The notes under the pieces were generated by a model that saw only the letters and a program-made list of their open reading frames with translations, did no database searches and was not told the DNA's origin. The translations under genes and the position numbers were made by a program. A DNA stretch of 30,103 nucleotides from an uncultured Mollicutes bacterium (GTDB lineage Bacteria > Bacillota_I > Bacilli_A > RFN20 > CAG-288). Positions within the stretch are counted from its first letter, which is position 1; the number at the start of each line of letters is the position of its first letter. The stretch spans positions 1 to 30,103 of the forward strand of contig URQF01000006.1 in NCBI GenBank assembly GCA_900549915.1, written 5' to 3'. Shown here piece by piece: positions 20,832 to 28,854 of this stretch.

Positions 20832-21746
20832 CTATTTGCCTCCTTTCAAACGGACAATTTCTTCCGCAAGAGAAGAGACGTCTTTAATTTTATTTAAGTC
20901 AATATCGACTCCGTTTTTCTTAAGCTCACGTGCAAAAGAGAATACTTTTGGAGGCTCAAGGAAGGAGTCGTTCCTAAAAGCTTCATCCCGGAAGAGCTCG
21001 AGTGGAGTACTGTCCTTTACGATTTTTCCAAAGTTAAGGACAATCGCACGATCACAGTAGGATAGAACAATATCCCTGTTGTGGGTAGCTAGAATGATGC
21101 TTGTTCCGTTTTCGTGCAAAGAGGTGAGCAAAGACCTTAAGTCTTTCTCTCCTTGGGCATCAAGACCGACAGTCGGTTCATCTAGGACTAAGACTTCCGG
21201 TTTTAAGGCAAGGATACCGGCAATCGCAACTCTTCTCTTTTCTCCGCCAGAAAGCTCAAAGGGCGAACGCTCTTCGAAGGATTCATCGAGTCCTACCATC
21301 TTAAGTGCTTTTTTCGCTTCTTGGATGGAATCTTCTTCGCTCCTTCCAAAATTCTTCGGACCATAGGAGACATCTTTGATTACGGTATCTTCGAAGATCT
21401 GATACTCTGGGAACTGGAAAACAAGGCCGACCAGTTTTCGAAGAGACTTAATATCGGCTTGTTTCTTTTTGTGTTTCTTTTTCCTTTTCCGAACATCGAC
21501 TGTTCCGTTTTTCTTGTATTCCAAAGTCCTGTCGATGACATAGCCGTTGGCATCGATGATTCCCGAATCCGGAAGCAGTAATCCATTCAGGTGCTGAATC
21601 AATGTCGATTTTCCAGAGCCTGTCCGACCAATTAAAGCGGTAAAACAATGATCCTGGAAAATAAGGTTCCTATCTTCGAGGGCTTCTTTCTCTGCCGGAG
21701 TGCCTCTGTCATAGGTATAGTAGACGTGCTTTAATGAGATTGGCAT
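20832..21746 (-). CDS. ecfA2: ECF transporter ATPase EcfA2
   Basis: ATP-binding subunit of the energy-coupling module. Walker A GRTGSGKST (about residues 39-47), Q-loop LVFQFPEYQIFEDTV (the wording characteristic of EcfA2), signature LSGGEKRRVAIAG, Walker B VLVLDEPTVGLDAQG and H-switch ATHNRD are all intact. A Lys-rich insertion (VRKRKKKHKKKQADI, near residue 90) before the Q-loop is longer than in usual EcfA2. It overlaps ecfA1 by 16 bp. The C-terminal region contains the ECF-specific segment FSFARELKKNG. Confidence 0.95.
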   Translation of the reverse strand: MPISLKHVYYTYDRGTPAEKEALEDRNLIFQDHCFTALIGRTGSGKSTLIQHLNGLLLPDSGIIDANGYVIDRTLEYKKNGTVDVRKRKKKHKKKQADIKSLRKLVGLVFQFPEYQIFEDTVIKDVSYGPKNFGRSEEDSIQEAKKALKMVGLDESFEERSPFELSGGEKRRVAIAGILALKPEVLVLDEPTVGLDAQGEKDLRSLLTSLHENGTSIILATHNRDIVLSYCDRAIVLNFGKIVKDSTPLELFRDEAFRNDSFLEPPKVFSFARELKKNGVDIDLNKIKDVSSLAEEIVRLKGGK

Positions 21747-22609
21747 ATCTTTTCCCTCAGTTCATAGTCGTTTTTGACTTTTCCGTAGTCCAAGCCAAGC
21801 TCTTTTAATTTCTTGTTCAGCTTGTGTGCAAACGGGATATCCAAATGGATGGAAGCAAGGAAGGCATCATCCTGGAAGACTTCCTCTGGTGTTCCATCTA
21901 AGACAAGCTTGCCTTTGTTCCTGACTAAGACACGATCGGAGTCATAGGCTTCATCGATTTCGTGCGTGATGTTGAGAATGGTCAGATTCGGATCTTTCTG
22001 TTTCCGTTCGTAGATGATTTTCCGAATTTCGTGTTTTCCTTTTGGATCGAGCCTGGCACCGGCTTCATCCCTGATCAGGATTTCCGGATGACGGGCAATG
22101 CAGTCTGCGATGGCAACTCGTTGTTTCTGTCCGCCAGAAAGATTCGAAGGCTCTCTATCGAGATACTCTTCCCTTCCGACTTCTTTTGCACTTTTTTCGA
22201 TAATGGCGTTCCTATCTTGTGTCGGAACGCATTCGTTCTCAAGTCCAAAGGCAATATCATCCCGGACGGTAGCTCCGATGAACTGGCTGTCCGGATTTTG
22301 GAAGACAAGTGCAATCTTTTTTCTTAATAATAGTGCGTTATCATCATTCCTTTTGATGCCATCGATGTAGATGTCGCCTTTGTTCTGGACTAGGATGCCA
22401 TCAATCAGCTTGGAAAGCGTAGACTTTCCAGAGCCATTATGTCCGATGATGGACACATATTCTCCTTTTTTTATCGAGAAGGAGACATCCTGAACCGCTA
22501 AGGATTCATCGTCATACCCAAAAGAAAGATTCTCGAGGCAGATCTCGGAATCATTGGGTATATGGTCATCTCTTTTTAGGAGTTCATTGGTTTTATTTTT
22601 TGTTCTCAT
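21731..22609 (-). CDS. ecfA1: ECF transporter ATPase EcfA1 with altered Walker B context
   Basis: Partner ATPase of EcfA2, first in the module. Walker A GHNGSGKST, Q-loop LVFQNPDSQFIGATV (typical of EcfA1), signature LSGGQKQRVAIAD and H-switch ITHEID are normal. Walker B is altered: the Asp-Glu pair remains, but it reads EILIRDEAGARLDPKG where the family has a hydrophobic residue before Asp and DEATS after it; the Gly usually following VAIA is also Asp. These changes may affect hydrolysis, although heterodimeric ABC ATPases often have one weakened site. The start overlaps the small membrane protein gene by 17 bp. Identification is by motif wording and operon order. Confidence 0.93.
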   Translation of the reverse strand: MRTKNKTNELLKRDDHIPNDSEICLENLSFGYDDESLAVQDVSFSIKKGEYVSIIGHNGSGKSTLSKLIDGILVQNKGDIYIDGIKRNDDNALLLRKKIALVFQNPDSQFIGATVRDDIAFGLENECVPTQDRNAIIEKSAKEVGREEYLDREPSNLSGGQKQRVAIADCIARHPEILIRDEAGARLDPKGKHEIRKIIYERKQKDPNLTILNITHEIDEAYDSDRVLVRNKGKLVLDGTPEEVFQDDAFLASIHLDIPFAHKLNKKLKELGLDYGKVKNDYELREKICQSH

Positions 22610-22841
22610 CTTTTCTTGTGCGGATAAATTGAATAATCTGTCTCCTCCAATAGGTAAAGAGCCTCAGGAAGAAGACGACGCCCCAGACCAAGACAAAAAT
22701 CCAGGTCTTATCGGGAATGTTTTCGTTCTTTACGATTGCATAGAGTAGTCCTAGGACCATCCTTGCACAGAGCAGGATAACAACCGATGCAATCAGACAT
22801 CGTTTCAGTGGAAAACGGGTATGGTAGTTGCTATTTTTCAT
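22593..22841 (-). CDS. Small two-helix membrane protein, unknown
   Basis: An 82-residue protein beginning MKNSNYHTRFPLK, with two membrane helices (about residues 17-37, CLIASVVILLCARMVLGLLYAIV, and 45-61, WIFVLVWGVVFFLRLFTYW) and a basic tail with several Lys and Arg. No family is recognised. The ATG at 22841 lies 8 bp inside the end of comEB in another frame; an in-frame upstream ATG at 22883 would overlap comEB further and is less likely. It sits between comEB and ecfA1, overlapping both, so it is translated as part of the operon. A link to ECF transport is possible only from position. Confidence 0.65.
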   Translation of the reverse strand: MKNSNYHTRFPLKRCLIASVVILLCARMVLGLLYAIVKNENIPDKTWIFVLVWGVVFFLRLFTYWRRQIIQFIRTRKDENKK

Positions 22842-23322
22842 TCTTAAAGGAAATATCCGGGATTCTTCCAGTGTACTGCTCATAGGGAATCTTTGCCCTG
22901 TCTAGCCTTTTCCGAGCCGCAATTCCACTATCGGAGTCATGGTATTTGTCATCCAAATAGATGACTTTCTTGATTCCGGATTGGATAATTGCTTTTGTGC
23001 ATTCATTGCAGGGAAATAGCGTGACATAGATGGTCGAGCCAACTAGCTCATGGGTGGAGTTCAAGATTGCGTTCAGCTCAGCGTGGCAGACATAAGGATA
23101 CTTGGAATCTAATAGACTATGATCCTTATCCGTTCTTTCCCAAGGGATTTCATAGTCATTTACACCGATTGGCATTCCATTGTATCCAAGGGACAGGACC
23201 TTATGCTCAGGAGAAACGATGCAGGCTCCGACCTTGGTATGAGGATCTTTGCTGCGCAAAGAAGAAAGGAGTGCAATCGACCTGAAATACTCATCCCAGG
23301 AAATGTTGTCAAATTCTTTCAT
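22831..23322 (-). CDS. comEB: dCMP deaminase (ComEB-like)
   Basis: Zinc-dependent deaminase converting dCMP to dUMP for thymidylate synthesis. The 163-residue protein shows DPHTKVGACIV, the zinc/proton-shuttle motif CHAELNAILN (His and Glu, about residues 79-88) and FPCNECTKAI (two Cys ligands, about 106-115). Length is typical. It is first in the run that continues into the ECF module, with its own promoter (23347-23375) and a TAGGAGG ribosome site. The symbol follows the Bacillus name; a role in competence is not implied. Confidence 0.93.
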   Translation of the reverse strand: MKEFDNISWDEYFRSIALLSSLRSKDPHTKVGACIVSPEHKVLSLGYNGMPIGVNDYEIPWERTDKDHSLLDSKYPYVCHAELNAILNSTHELVGSTIYVTLFPCNECTKAIIQSGIKKVIYLDDKYHDSDSGIAARKRLDRAKIPYEQYTGRIPDISFKNEK

Positions 23323-23346
23323 TTTGGAGACCTCCTAAGCAGTAAC

Positions 23347-23375
23347 ATTATAAATTTTCTTTTCGTTATTGAAAA
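23347..23375 (-). promoter_or_regulatory. Promoter of the comEB-ecf-truA-pgsA-spx run
   Basis: On the minus strand: -35 TTTTCA (23375-23370), 17-bp spacer, -10 TATAAT (23352-23347). The predicted start near 23340 gives an 18-nt leader that contains the TAGGAGG site of comEB. Confidence 0.65.
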
Positions 23376-23378
23376 GGA

Positions 23379-23422
23379 AAAGGGCTGCCTTAGCTTTAGT
23401 AAAGCGGTTAAGACAGTCCTTT
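23379..23422 (-). terminator. Terminator of the ATP synthase operon
   Basis: A long interrupted stem: AAAGGGCTG with CAGTCCTTT (outer, one G-T pair), then CTTA/TAAG, then GCTTT/AAAGC around loop AGT. On the minus strand it is followed by T residues. It lies just after atpC and before the comEB promoter. Confidence 0.88.
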
Positions 23423-23428
23423 GCTTTC

Positions 23429-23839
23429 TTATCGGTTCGAATTCTTGACCCGGATTCGATTGATAGCACGTTCAAGACGAATCTGGAATTTTGTTTCTTC
23501 GACTAGACTAAGCTTCTGTTTGAGCCTGTCTTCTGCATTCTTTTTTGCTTTTTCCGCACGGACCAAGTCAATGTCTTTGTCTGCCTCAAAGGATTCCAGG
23601 CAGAGAACAGCCTTGTTTTCCTTTTGACGGAAAGAGAGGGTTCCTCCGCCGATGGCAAAGAGGTGGAAGGCACCATTGTATTTGACTTTCCTTTCGGAAA
23701 TAACGAGATTGCTAAGCCTATCGATGTGATGGCTGAGAATGCCAAGCTCTCCATCTTTTGTTTTGACAAGGAGCTCTTCGACATTGTCGATTGTCAGCTC
23801 ACAATCTGGCTCTAATAGGACAAGAGTAAACGTATCCAT
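23429..23839 (-). CDS. atpC: ATP synthase epsilon subunit
   Basis: Central-stalk subunit that couples rotation to catalysis and can inhibit ATP hydrolysis. A 136-residue protein with an N-terminal beta-sandwich (GELGILSHHIDRL corresponds to the usual GE.G.LP.H) and a C-terminal two-helix region rich in Lys and Arg (residues ~88-136, AEKAKKNAEDRLKQKL). Last gene of the atp operon, starting nine bases after the atpD stop without a ribosome site, so probably translated by reinitiation. Confidence 0.92.
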   Translation of the reverse strand: MDTFTLVLLEPDCELTIDNVEELLVKTKDGELGILSHHIDRLSNLVISERKVKYNGAFHLFAIGGGTLSFRQKENKAVLCLESFEADKDIDLVRAEKAKKNAEDRLKQKLSLVEETKFQIRLERAINRIRVKNSNR

Positions 23840-23848
23840 AAAGAACTA

Positions 23849-25273
23849 TTATGCTGCTTTCTTATCAGCTTCTTCCTGAAGCTTCTTGGCTTTTTCGATG
23901 GCATCATCGAACGTTCCGACGTAGGTAAAGGCAGCTTCGGGAAGGTTATCACCTTCGCCGTTAAGAATACGTTTGAAGGAAGAGATGGTATCCTTTACCC
24001 GGACAAACTTTCCGTCGAAACCATTGAATTTAGCGGCAACATAGAAAGGCTGGGAAAGGAAGTTACGGATACGACGTGCACGATTGACAACGAGCTTATC
24101 CTCATCCGATAACTCATCGATACCTAAGATGGCAATGATATCCTGGAGGTCCTTGTAGCGCTGCAGAATCGATTGAACGGCACGGGCAACATCATAATGC
24201 TCCTGTCCGACAACGTTTGGATCAAGGAAGTTAGAAGAGGAAGCAAGAGGATCAACAGCTGGGTAAAGACCTAAAGAGGCAATCTTACGGTCAAGAACGG
24301 TCTTGGCATCCAAATGGGAGAAGGTTGTAGCCGGAGCAGGATCGGTTAAGTCATCGGCAGGGACATAGACAGCCTGGATGGAGGTGATAGAGGCATTCTT
24401 TGTTGAGGCGATACGTTCCTGGAGCTGACCCATTTCCGTTGCCAGAGTCGGCTGGTAACCGACAGCGGAAGGCCTACGGCCAAGTAAGGCAGAGACTTCG
24501 CTTCCCGCCTGGGTGAAACGATAAATGTTATCGATGAAGAGCAGAACATCCTGATGCTGGACGTCACGGAAGTATTCAGCCCTTGTCAGACCACTTAATC
24601 CAACACGCCTACGGACACCAGGGGTTTCGTTCCTCTGTCCGAAGACAAGAGCAGTGTTCGGAAGAACGCCGGTTTCTTTCCTTTCATAGTAAAGGTCATT
24701 TCCTTCACGGGAACGTTCACCGACACCGGCGAAGATGGAGATACCATGCTTCTCCGTAGCGATATTATGCCTAAGCTCCTGAATCAGAACAGTCTTGCCG
24801 ACACCAGCGCCACCGAACAGACCGACTTTTCCGCCTTTGATATAAGGACAGAGAAGGTCGATGACCTTGATTCCGGTTTCATAAATCTCCGCTTTCGTGG
24901 ATTGATCCTGGAATTTCGGAGGATCATTGTAGATGGAATGCGTTTCCTTTGCGGTGAAAGCAGGTCCATCATCAATGGTCTCACCTAAGACATTGAACCT
25001 TCGGCCGAGAACTTCTTTTCCAACCGGTGCCTGAATCGGTTTACCGGTATTTTCGACTTTCAATCCACGCTGGATACCCTCCGTGGATCCCATCGAGATG
25101 CAGCGGACAGTATCGTCTCCGATATGCTGAAGGACTTCGATAGTCAGTTCCTTTCCGCTTTCCCTTCTGACTTTCAATGCGGTAAGAAGCGGAGGAAGCG
25201 TCTGTGAGGAAAAGCGAACGTCTAAGACAGGTCCGATAGCCTGGACCAAGGTTCCATACTGTTTATCTTCCAT
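23849..25273 (-). CDS. atpD: ATP synthase beta subunit
   Basis: Catalytic subunit of F1. Intact motifs: P-loop GGAGVGKTVLIQEL (about residues 154-167), the catalytic Glu in GERSREGNDLYYE (the family usually has GERTREG), Walker B LLFIDNIYRFTQAG, and SALLGRRPSAVGYQPTLATEMG. The 474-residue length is normal. It has a GGAGG site close to the start and follows atpG by 12 bp. Confidence 0.98.
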   Translation of the reverse strand: MEDKQYGTLVQAIGPVLDVRFSSQTLPPLLTALKVRRESGKELTIEVLQHIGDDTVRCISMGSTEGIQRGLKVENTGKPIQAPVGKEVLGRRFNVLGETIDDGPAFTAKETHSIYNDPPKFQDQSTKAEIYETGIKVIDLLCPYIKGGKVGLFGGAGVGKTVLIQELRHNIATEKHGISIFAGVGERSREGNDLYYERKETGVLPNTALVFGQRNETPGVRRRVGLSGLTRAEYFRDVQHQDVLLFIDNIYRFTQAGSEVSALLGRRPSAVGYQPTLATEMGQLQERIASTKNASITSIQAVYVPADDLTDPAPATTFSHLDAKTVLDRKIASLGLYPAVDPLASSSNFLDPNVVGQEHYDVARAVQSILQRYKDLQDIIAILGIDELSDEDKLVVNRARRIRNFLSQPFYVAAKFNGFDGKFVRVKDTISSFKRILNGEGDNLPEAAFTYVGTFDDAIEKAKKLQEEADKKAA

Positions 25274-25285
25274 AGGTTGTTCCTC

Positions 25286-26161
25286 CTAATCTTCTTTTTT
25301 CTTTCCTACATTTGCACCAGCAACCACCTCTGTGATTTCCTGTGTAATTGCGTTTTGACGACTCTTGTTGTATTGAATCCTGAGCTCGCCTCTGATCTGC
25401 TCTGCGGAATCGGTTGCGGTTTCCATTGCATTTCTTCTTGAGCAAAGCTCTGAGATTTCGCTTTCGATTAATTTCTGATAGATCCTAGCATCTAGATAAT
25501 GCAAGACGGTGGTCGAGATGACTTCCCTCTTATCCGGTTCAATCAGCGGAGGATAAGCTTCTTTCCGCTTTTCGACTTCTTCCTTGTCAGCCTTAAAGGG
25601 AAGGATGATCTCATCTTGGGGAATGAAGTTCAAGGAGTTCTTGTAGTGAGTATAAACCAGGTGGACTTCTTTATACTTCCCGGTTCGATAGAGATTGACG
25701 ATTTCATGACGGAGGTGTTTGACCTGTCCGAAAGTGAAATGGTTCCTCAGATTCGAGTAATCTTCTTTCCTCTCGTAGTTTTTGTTTGTGTAATGACTGA
25801 TTCCTTTGGAACCGATCAGAAGAAGCTCATCGTCCTCTGTCAGTTCTTTGTCTATCCTTTTGAAGACATTGTAGTTGTATGCACCGCAGAGTCCTAACGT
25901 TGAAGTCCTGATGATGTACAATTTTTTCTTTGCTTCCTTATGCGAAACCATGGCATCCGGAAGTTTGTCTTTTTCATTCAGACAGCCGAAAGCGGTGTAC
26001 CTGATTTCCTGCCTTGCCTTTTCATAGCCAAGATTGGAAGTGTACCTCTTTTTCCAGCGCTGGTACTTGACCGAAGCGACGAGTTTCCTAGCCTTAGTGA
26101 TTTTTTCGGTGGAACGGATGGTGTTAATTCGACGCTTGGTATTAATTAAGGATTCTGCCAT
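25286..26161 (-). CDS. atpG: ATP synthase gamma subunit
   Basis: Rotating shaft inside the alpha-beta hexamer. A 291-residue helical protein with the N-terminal coiled-coil helix (TKRRINTIRSTEKITKARKL), the conserved GLCGAYN block near residue 92, and the C-terminal helix containing ITQEITEVVAGA (usual AITQEI.EIV.GA). The final residues are a charged extension. Standard place between atpA and atpD. Confidence 0.96.
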   Translation of the reverse strand: MAESLINTKRRINTIRSTEKITKARKLVASVKYQRWKKRYTSNLGYEKARQEIRYTAFGCLNEKDKLPDAMVSHKEAKKKLYIIRTSTLGLCGAYNYNVFKRIDKELTEDDELLLIGSKGISHYTNKNYERKEDYSNLRNHFTFGQVKHLRHEIVNLYRTGKYKEVHLVYTHYKNSLNFIPQDEIILPFKADKEEVEKRKEAYPPLIEPDKREVISTTVLHYLDARIYQKLIESEISELCSRRNAMETATDSAEQIRGELRIQYNKSRQNAITQEITEVVAGANVGKKKED

Positions 26162-26179
26162 GATTACCTTTTATGGAAA

Positions 26180-27682
26180 CTAACGGGCTCCGGATAAAAT
26201 ATCGGAAACGGATTCATCGATTTTCTTCTTTGTTTCGTCCGATAATTTCTTCGTTTCTTCCCTTTCCTTCACTGCTTCCGGGTGGCTGGAATGGAAAGAC
26301 TGACGAATCAAAGAGAGAGTCGAAGGAATCTTATCTAATTCCACATGATCGAGTGCCTTCGACTGGGCAACATAGATATCGATGATTTCATCGATCCTGG
26401 AAAGAGGATCATATTGTTTCTGTTTTAAGACCTCCCTTAAGACGGAGCCATGCTTTAGAACGTTCTGGGTGACGGAATCAAGATCCGATCCAAAACGGGA
26501 GAAGTCAAGCCTCTCATTGTAGTTGGCAAGTTCGATCTTCAAAGAGGAAGCAACGGATTTCCTTGCTTTCCATTGGGCGGAGGAGCCGACACGGGAAACG
26601 GATAAACCAGAATCCACAGCCGGACGCTGGCCTTGGTTGAATAAGTCGGTGGTTAAAAAAATCTGGCCATCGGTGATGGAAATGACGTTGGTCGGAATAT
26701 AAGCGGAGATATCGCCTGCCTGAGTCTCTACAATCGGAAGAGCGGTGATAGAACCACCTCCGTATTTATCATCCAGCTTGCAGGAGCGCTCTAAGAGACG
26801 GGAATGGAGATAGAAGATATCGCCTGGATAAGCTTCACGTCCTGGAGAACGCTTTAACAGCAAAGAGAGGGCACGGTAACTGACTGCGTGCTTGGAGAGA
26901 TCATCGTAGACGATGAGGACATCCTTGCCTTGATTCCTCCAGTATTCTGCCCTGGTTGTTGCAGCATAGGGAGCAACATAGAGCCTAGGTGCAGATTCGC
27001 TCGCGGAAGCGTTGACAATGACTGTATATTTCCTGGCATCGTAGGACTTCAGTTTGCTTTCAATCTGAGCAATCGTAGAATTCTTCTGTCCGATTGCACA
27101 ATAGACGCAGATGACATCTTTTCCCTTTTGGTTGATGATGGTGTCGATGGCAAGAGCGGTTTTACCGGTTTGACGATCACCGATGATTAACTCACGCTGG
27201 CCTTTTCCAATTGGAATCCTAGAGTCGATTGCCTTGATACCGGTCTGAAGAGGTTCGTTGACGCTCTTACGTTTCCTAATTCCAGGAGCTGGGGCTTCAA
27301 TTGGATCATAACGGACGGCTTTGATTTCACCAAGACCATCAATCGGCCTTCCTAAGGCATTGACGGTACGTCCTAAAAGAGAATCACCGACTGGAACAGA
27401 AACGACTTTTCCAGTTCGTTTGACACTGTCTCCTTCATCGATGAGGATATCTTTTCCTAAAAGAACACAGCCAATGCTGTCCTCATTCAGGTTCCTGACC
27501 ATTCCGTAGACGTCATGCGGGAAAGAGAGGAGTTCACCATACCTTGCCTTATCAAGGCCATAGATTGTGGCGATTCCATCTCCGACGGAGATGACGCTGC
27601 CGACATCGTCGGTTTCGATTTTGCTTTCGTAGTTCTGAATCTCTTTTTTGATGAGATTACTGATCTGATCCCTATCGGTCAT
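26180..27682 (-). CDS. atpA: ATP synthase alpha subunit
   Basis: Non-catalytic nucleotide-binding subunit of F1, 500 aa. P-loop GDRQTGKTALAIDTI (about residues 169-183), VIVYDDLSKHAVSYR (Walker B), the arginine finger in LSVSRVGSSAQ (usual VSRVGGAAQ, two Gly/Ala positions replaced by Ser), and LANYNERLDFSRFGSDLD. The N-terminal beta barrel starts with the usual IQNYESKIETDDVGSVISVGDGIA. Good GGAAGGAG site before the ATG. Confidence 0.98.
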   Translation of the reverse strand: MTDRDQISNLIKKEIQNYESKIETDDVGSVISVGDGIATIYGLDKARYGELLSFPHDVYGMVRNLNEDSIGCVLLGKDILIDEGDSVKRTGKVVSVPVGDSLLGRTVNALGRPIDGLGEIKAVRYDPIEAPAPGIRKRKSVNEPLQTGIKAIDSRIPIGKGQRELIIGDRQTGKTALAIDTIINQKGKDVICVYCAIGQKNSTIAQIESKLKSYDARKYTVIVNASASESAPRLYVAPYAATTRAEYWRNQGKDVLIVYDDLSKHAVSYRALSLLLKRSPGREAYPGDIFYLHSRLLERSCKLDDKYGGGSITALPIVETQAGDISAYIPTNVISITDGQIFLTTDLFNQGQRPAVDSGLSVSRVGSSAQWKARKSVASSLKIELANYNERLDFSRFGSDLDSVTQNVLKHGSVLREVLKQKQYDPLSRIDEIIDIYVAQSKALDHVELDKIPSTLSLIRQSFHSSHPEAVKEREETKKLSDETKKKIDESVSDILSGAR

Positions 27683-27696
27683 TTTTCTTCTCCTTC

Positions 27697-28239
27697 CTAT
27701 GCTTTCTGATTTAAGAGCGACTTGCGGACAGCTTCTAGCCGCGAGTCGACGGAGTTATCGTACAACGTATCTCCGATATAGACTTTCCTTCCACCAATCA
27801 AGGAAGGATCTAAGAACTGAGTCAGAGTGACTTTCTTCTGGTATTGTTTAGAGAAGCCCTCTTCTAGTTCTTTCCTTTGTAAATCGCTAAGTTCGAACGC
27901 TGTGTAGACACGGCCTTCCCTAACGCCGGTGTCTTCGTTGTAGAGGTGATTGTAGGCTGAAACAATGGAATGGAACTCTTTCCTAGCCTTCCGTTTCCTC
28001 CTGATTAAGAGAAAACCTTCGGTTGCTTTGGACAGCTGGTCTTGGAATACGTCTTTCCTTGCCTTTTCTTTTTCGTCCCAAGATATCTCGGGTGAAGAAA
28101 GAAAAGTCAGGAAAGAAGGGTTTTGCTTGAAAACCTGATCCAACCAGTTCCTTTCATTGCGGTATGCTTCTTCTTTGTTTTCTTCTTTGGAAAGTGAAAA
28201 CAAAGCATAGGCATAGTGCTCAAGAAGGGCTTTATCCAT
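27697..28239 (-). CDS. atpH: ATP synthase delta subunit
   Basis: Peripheral-stalk subunit that ties F1 to the b subunits. A 180-residue mostly helical protein beginning MDKALLEHYAYALFSL, the expected start of the N-terminal helical bundle, and ending with DPSLIGGRKVYIGDTLYDNSVDSRL, the conserved C-terminal motif (usual DPSLIGG..V..GD...D.S....L). The ATG at 28239 overlaps the atpF stop by eight bases and is preceded by GGAAGAAAG; an in-frame ATG further upstream would extend into atpF and is not preferred. Confidence 0.95.
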   Translation of the reverse strand: MDKALLEHYAYALFSLSKEENKEEAYRNERNWLDQVFKQNPSFLTFLSSPEISWDEKEKARKDVFQDQLSKATEGFLLIRRKRKARKEFHSIVSAYNHLYNEDTGVREGRVYTAFELSDLQRKELEEGFSKQYQKKVTLTQFLDPSLIGGRKVYIGDTLYDNSVDSRLEAVRKSLLNQKA

Positions 28240-28834
28240 TCTTTTCTTCTTTCTTCCTTTCAGAGAGGAAATCATCGACAACCTTATCGTTGTCTTCCTT
28301 GCTCAGCTCACGTTTCAGAATTGCTTTGGAAGCACTGATAGCACCATTGATTATCTCATCATGGGTCTGCTTCAAAGAATCCTGCTTAATCTGTTCGGCA
28401 TCTTTCTTTGCTTGTTCACGGATAGCATCCGCTTGGTCATTTGCCTTTTGGACAATCTGATCAGCTGATTCCTTGGCGGTCTTAGAAGCTGCCTGAATGA
28501 TACGACTTGCTTCTGTCTTTCCGTGACGAATTGTATCCTGGCAGATTTGTTCGCTGTTGCTGACAGCTTCTTTTGCCTGCTCGGAGTCTTTGATATTGGA
28601 TGCGACATAGTCTGCTCGCTGCTGCATCTTCTTTTTGATTGGCTTATAGGCAAACACAAAGAAGATAACTACCCTCACTAGGAAGGCAGCTAGCTGAGCT
28701 AAGCTGATCCAAAGGTTCGGAAGTGCGCTTCCGACTTTATCCGAGATGCTTCCGGACCTACTGTCCGTTTCACAGGATGTCAGCCTTAGCAGGGAAAGAG
28801 ATAATAAGGAAGCTGAAACTAGCTTCTTCTTCAT
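28232..28834 (-). CDS. atpF: ATP synthase b subunit, predicted lipoprotein
   Basis: Peripheral stalk subunit that holds F1 against rotation. The 200-residue protein has a lipoprotein-type signal peptide at its N-terminus (MKKKLVSASLLSLSLLRLTSC, lipobox LTSC with Cys21), a short linker, one membrane helix (about residues 42-63, WISLAQLAAFLVRVVIFFVFAY) with Arg at 54, and a long charged coiled coil of about 130 residues. Lipidated b subunits are known from Mollicutes, so this supports affinity to that branch. Lgt from the same window could modify it. It has an AAAGGAA site and follows atpE by 20 bp. Confidence 0.93.
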   Translation of the reverse strand: MKKKLVSASLLSLSLLRLTSCETDSRSGSISDKVGSALPNLWISLAQLAAFLVRVVIFFVFAYKPIKKKMQQRADYVASNIKDSEQAKEAVSNSEQICQDTIRHGKTEASRIIQAASKTAKESADQIVQKANDQADAIREQAKKDAEQIKQDSLKQTHDEIINGAISASKAILKRELSKEDNDKVVDDFLSERKKEEKNG

Positions 28835-28854
28835 TTCCCGTTCCTTTGGTTACT

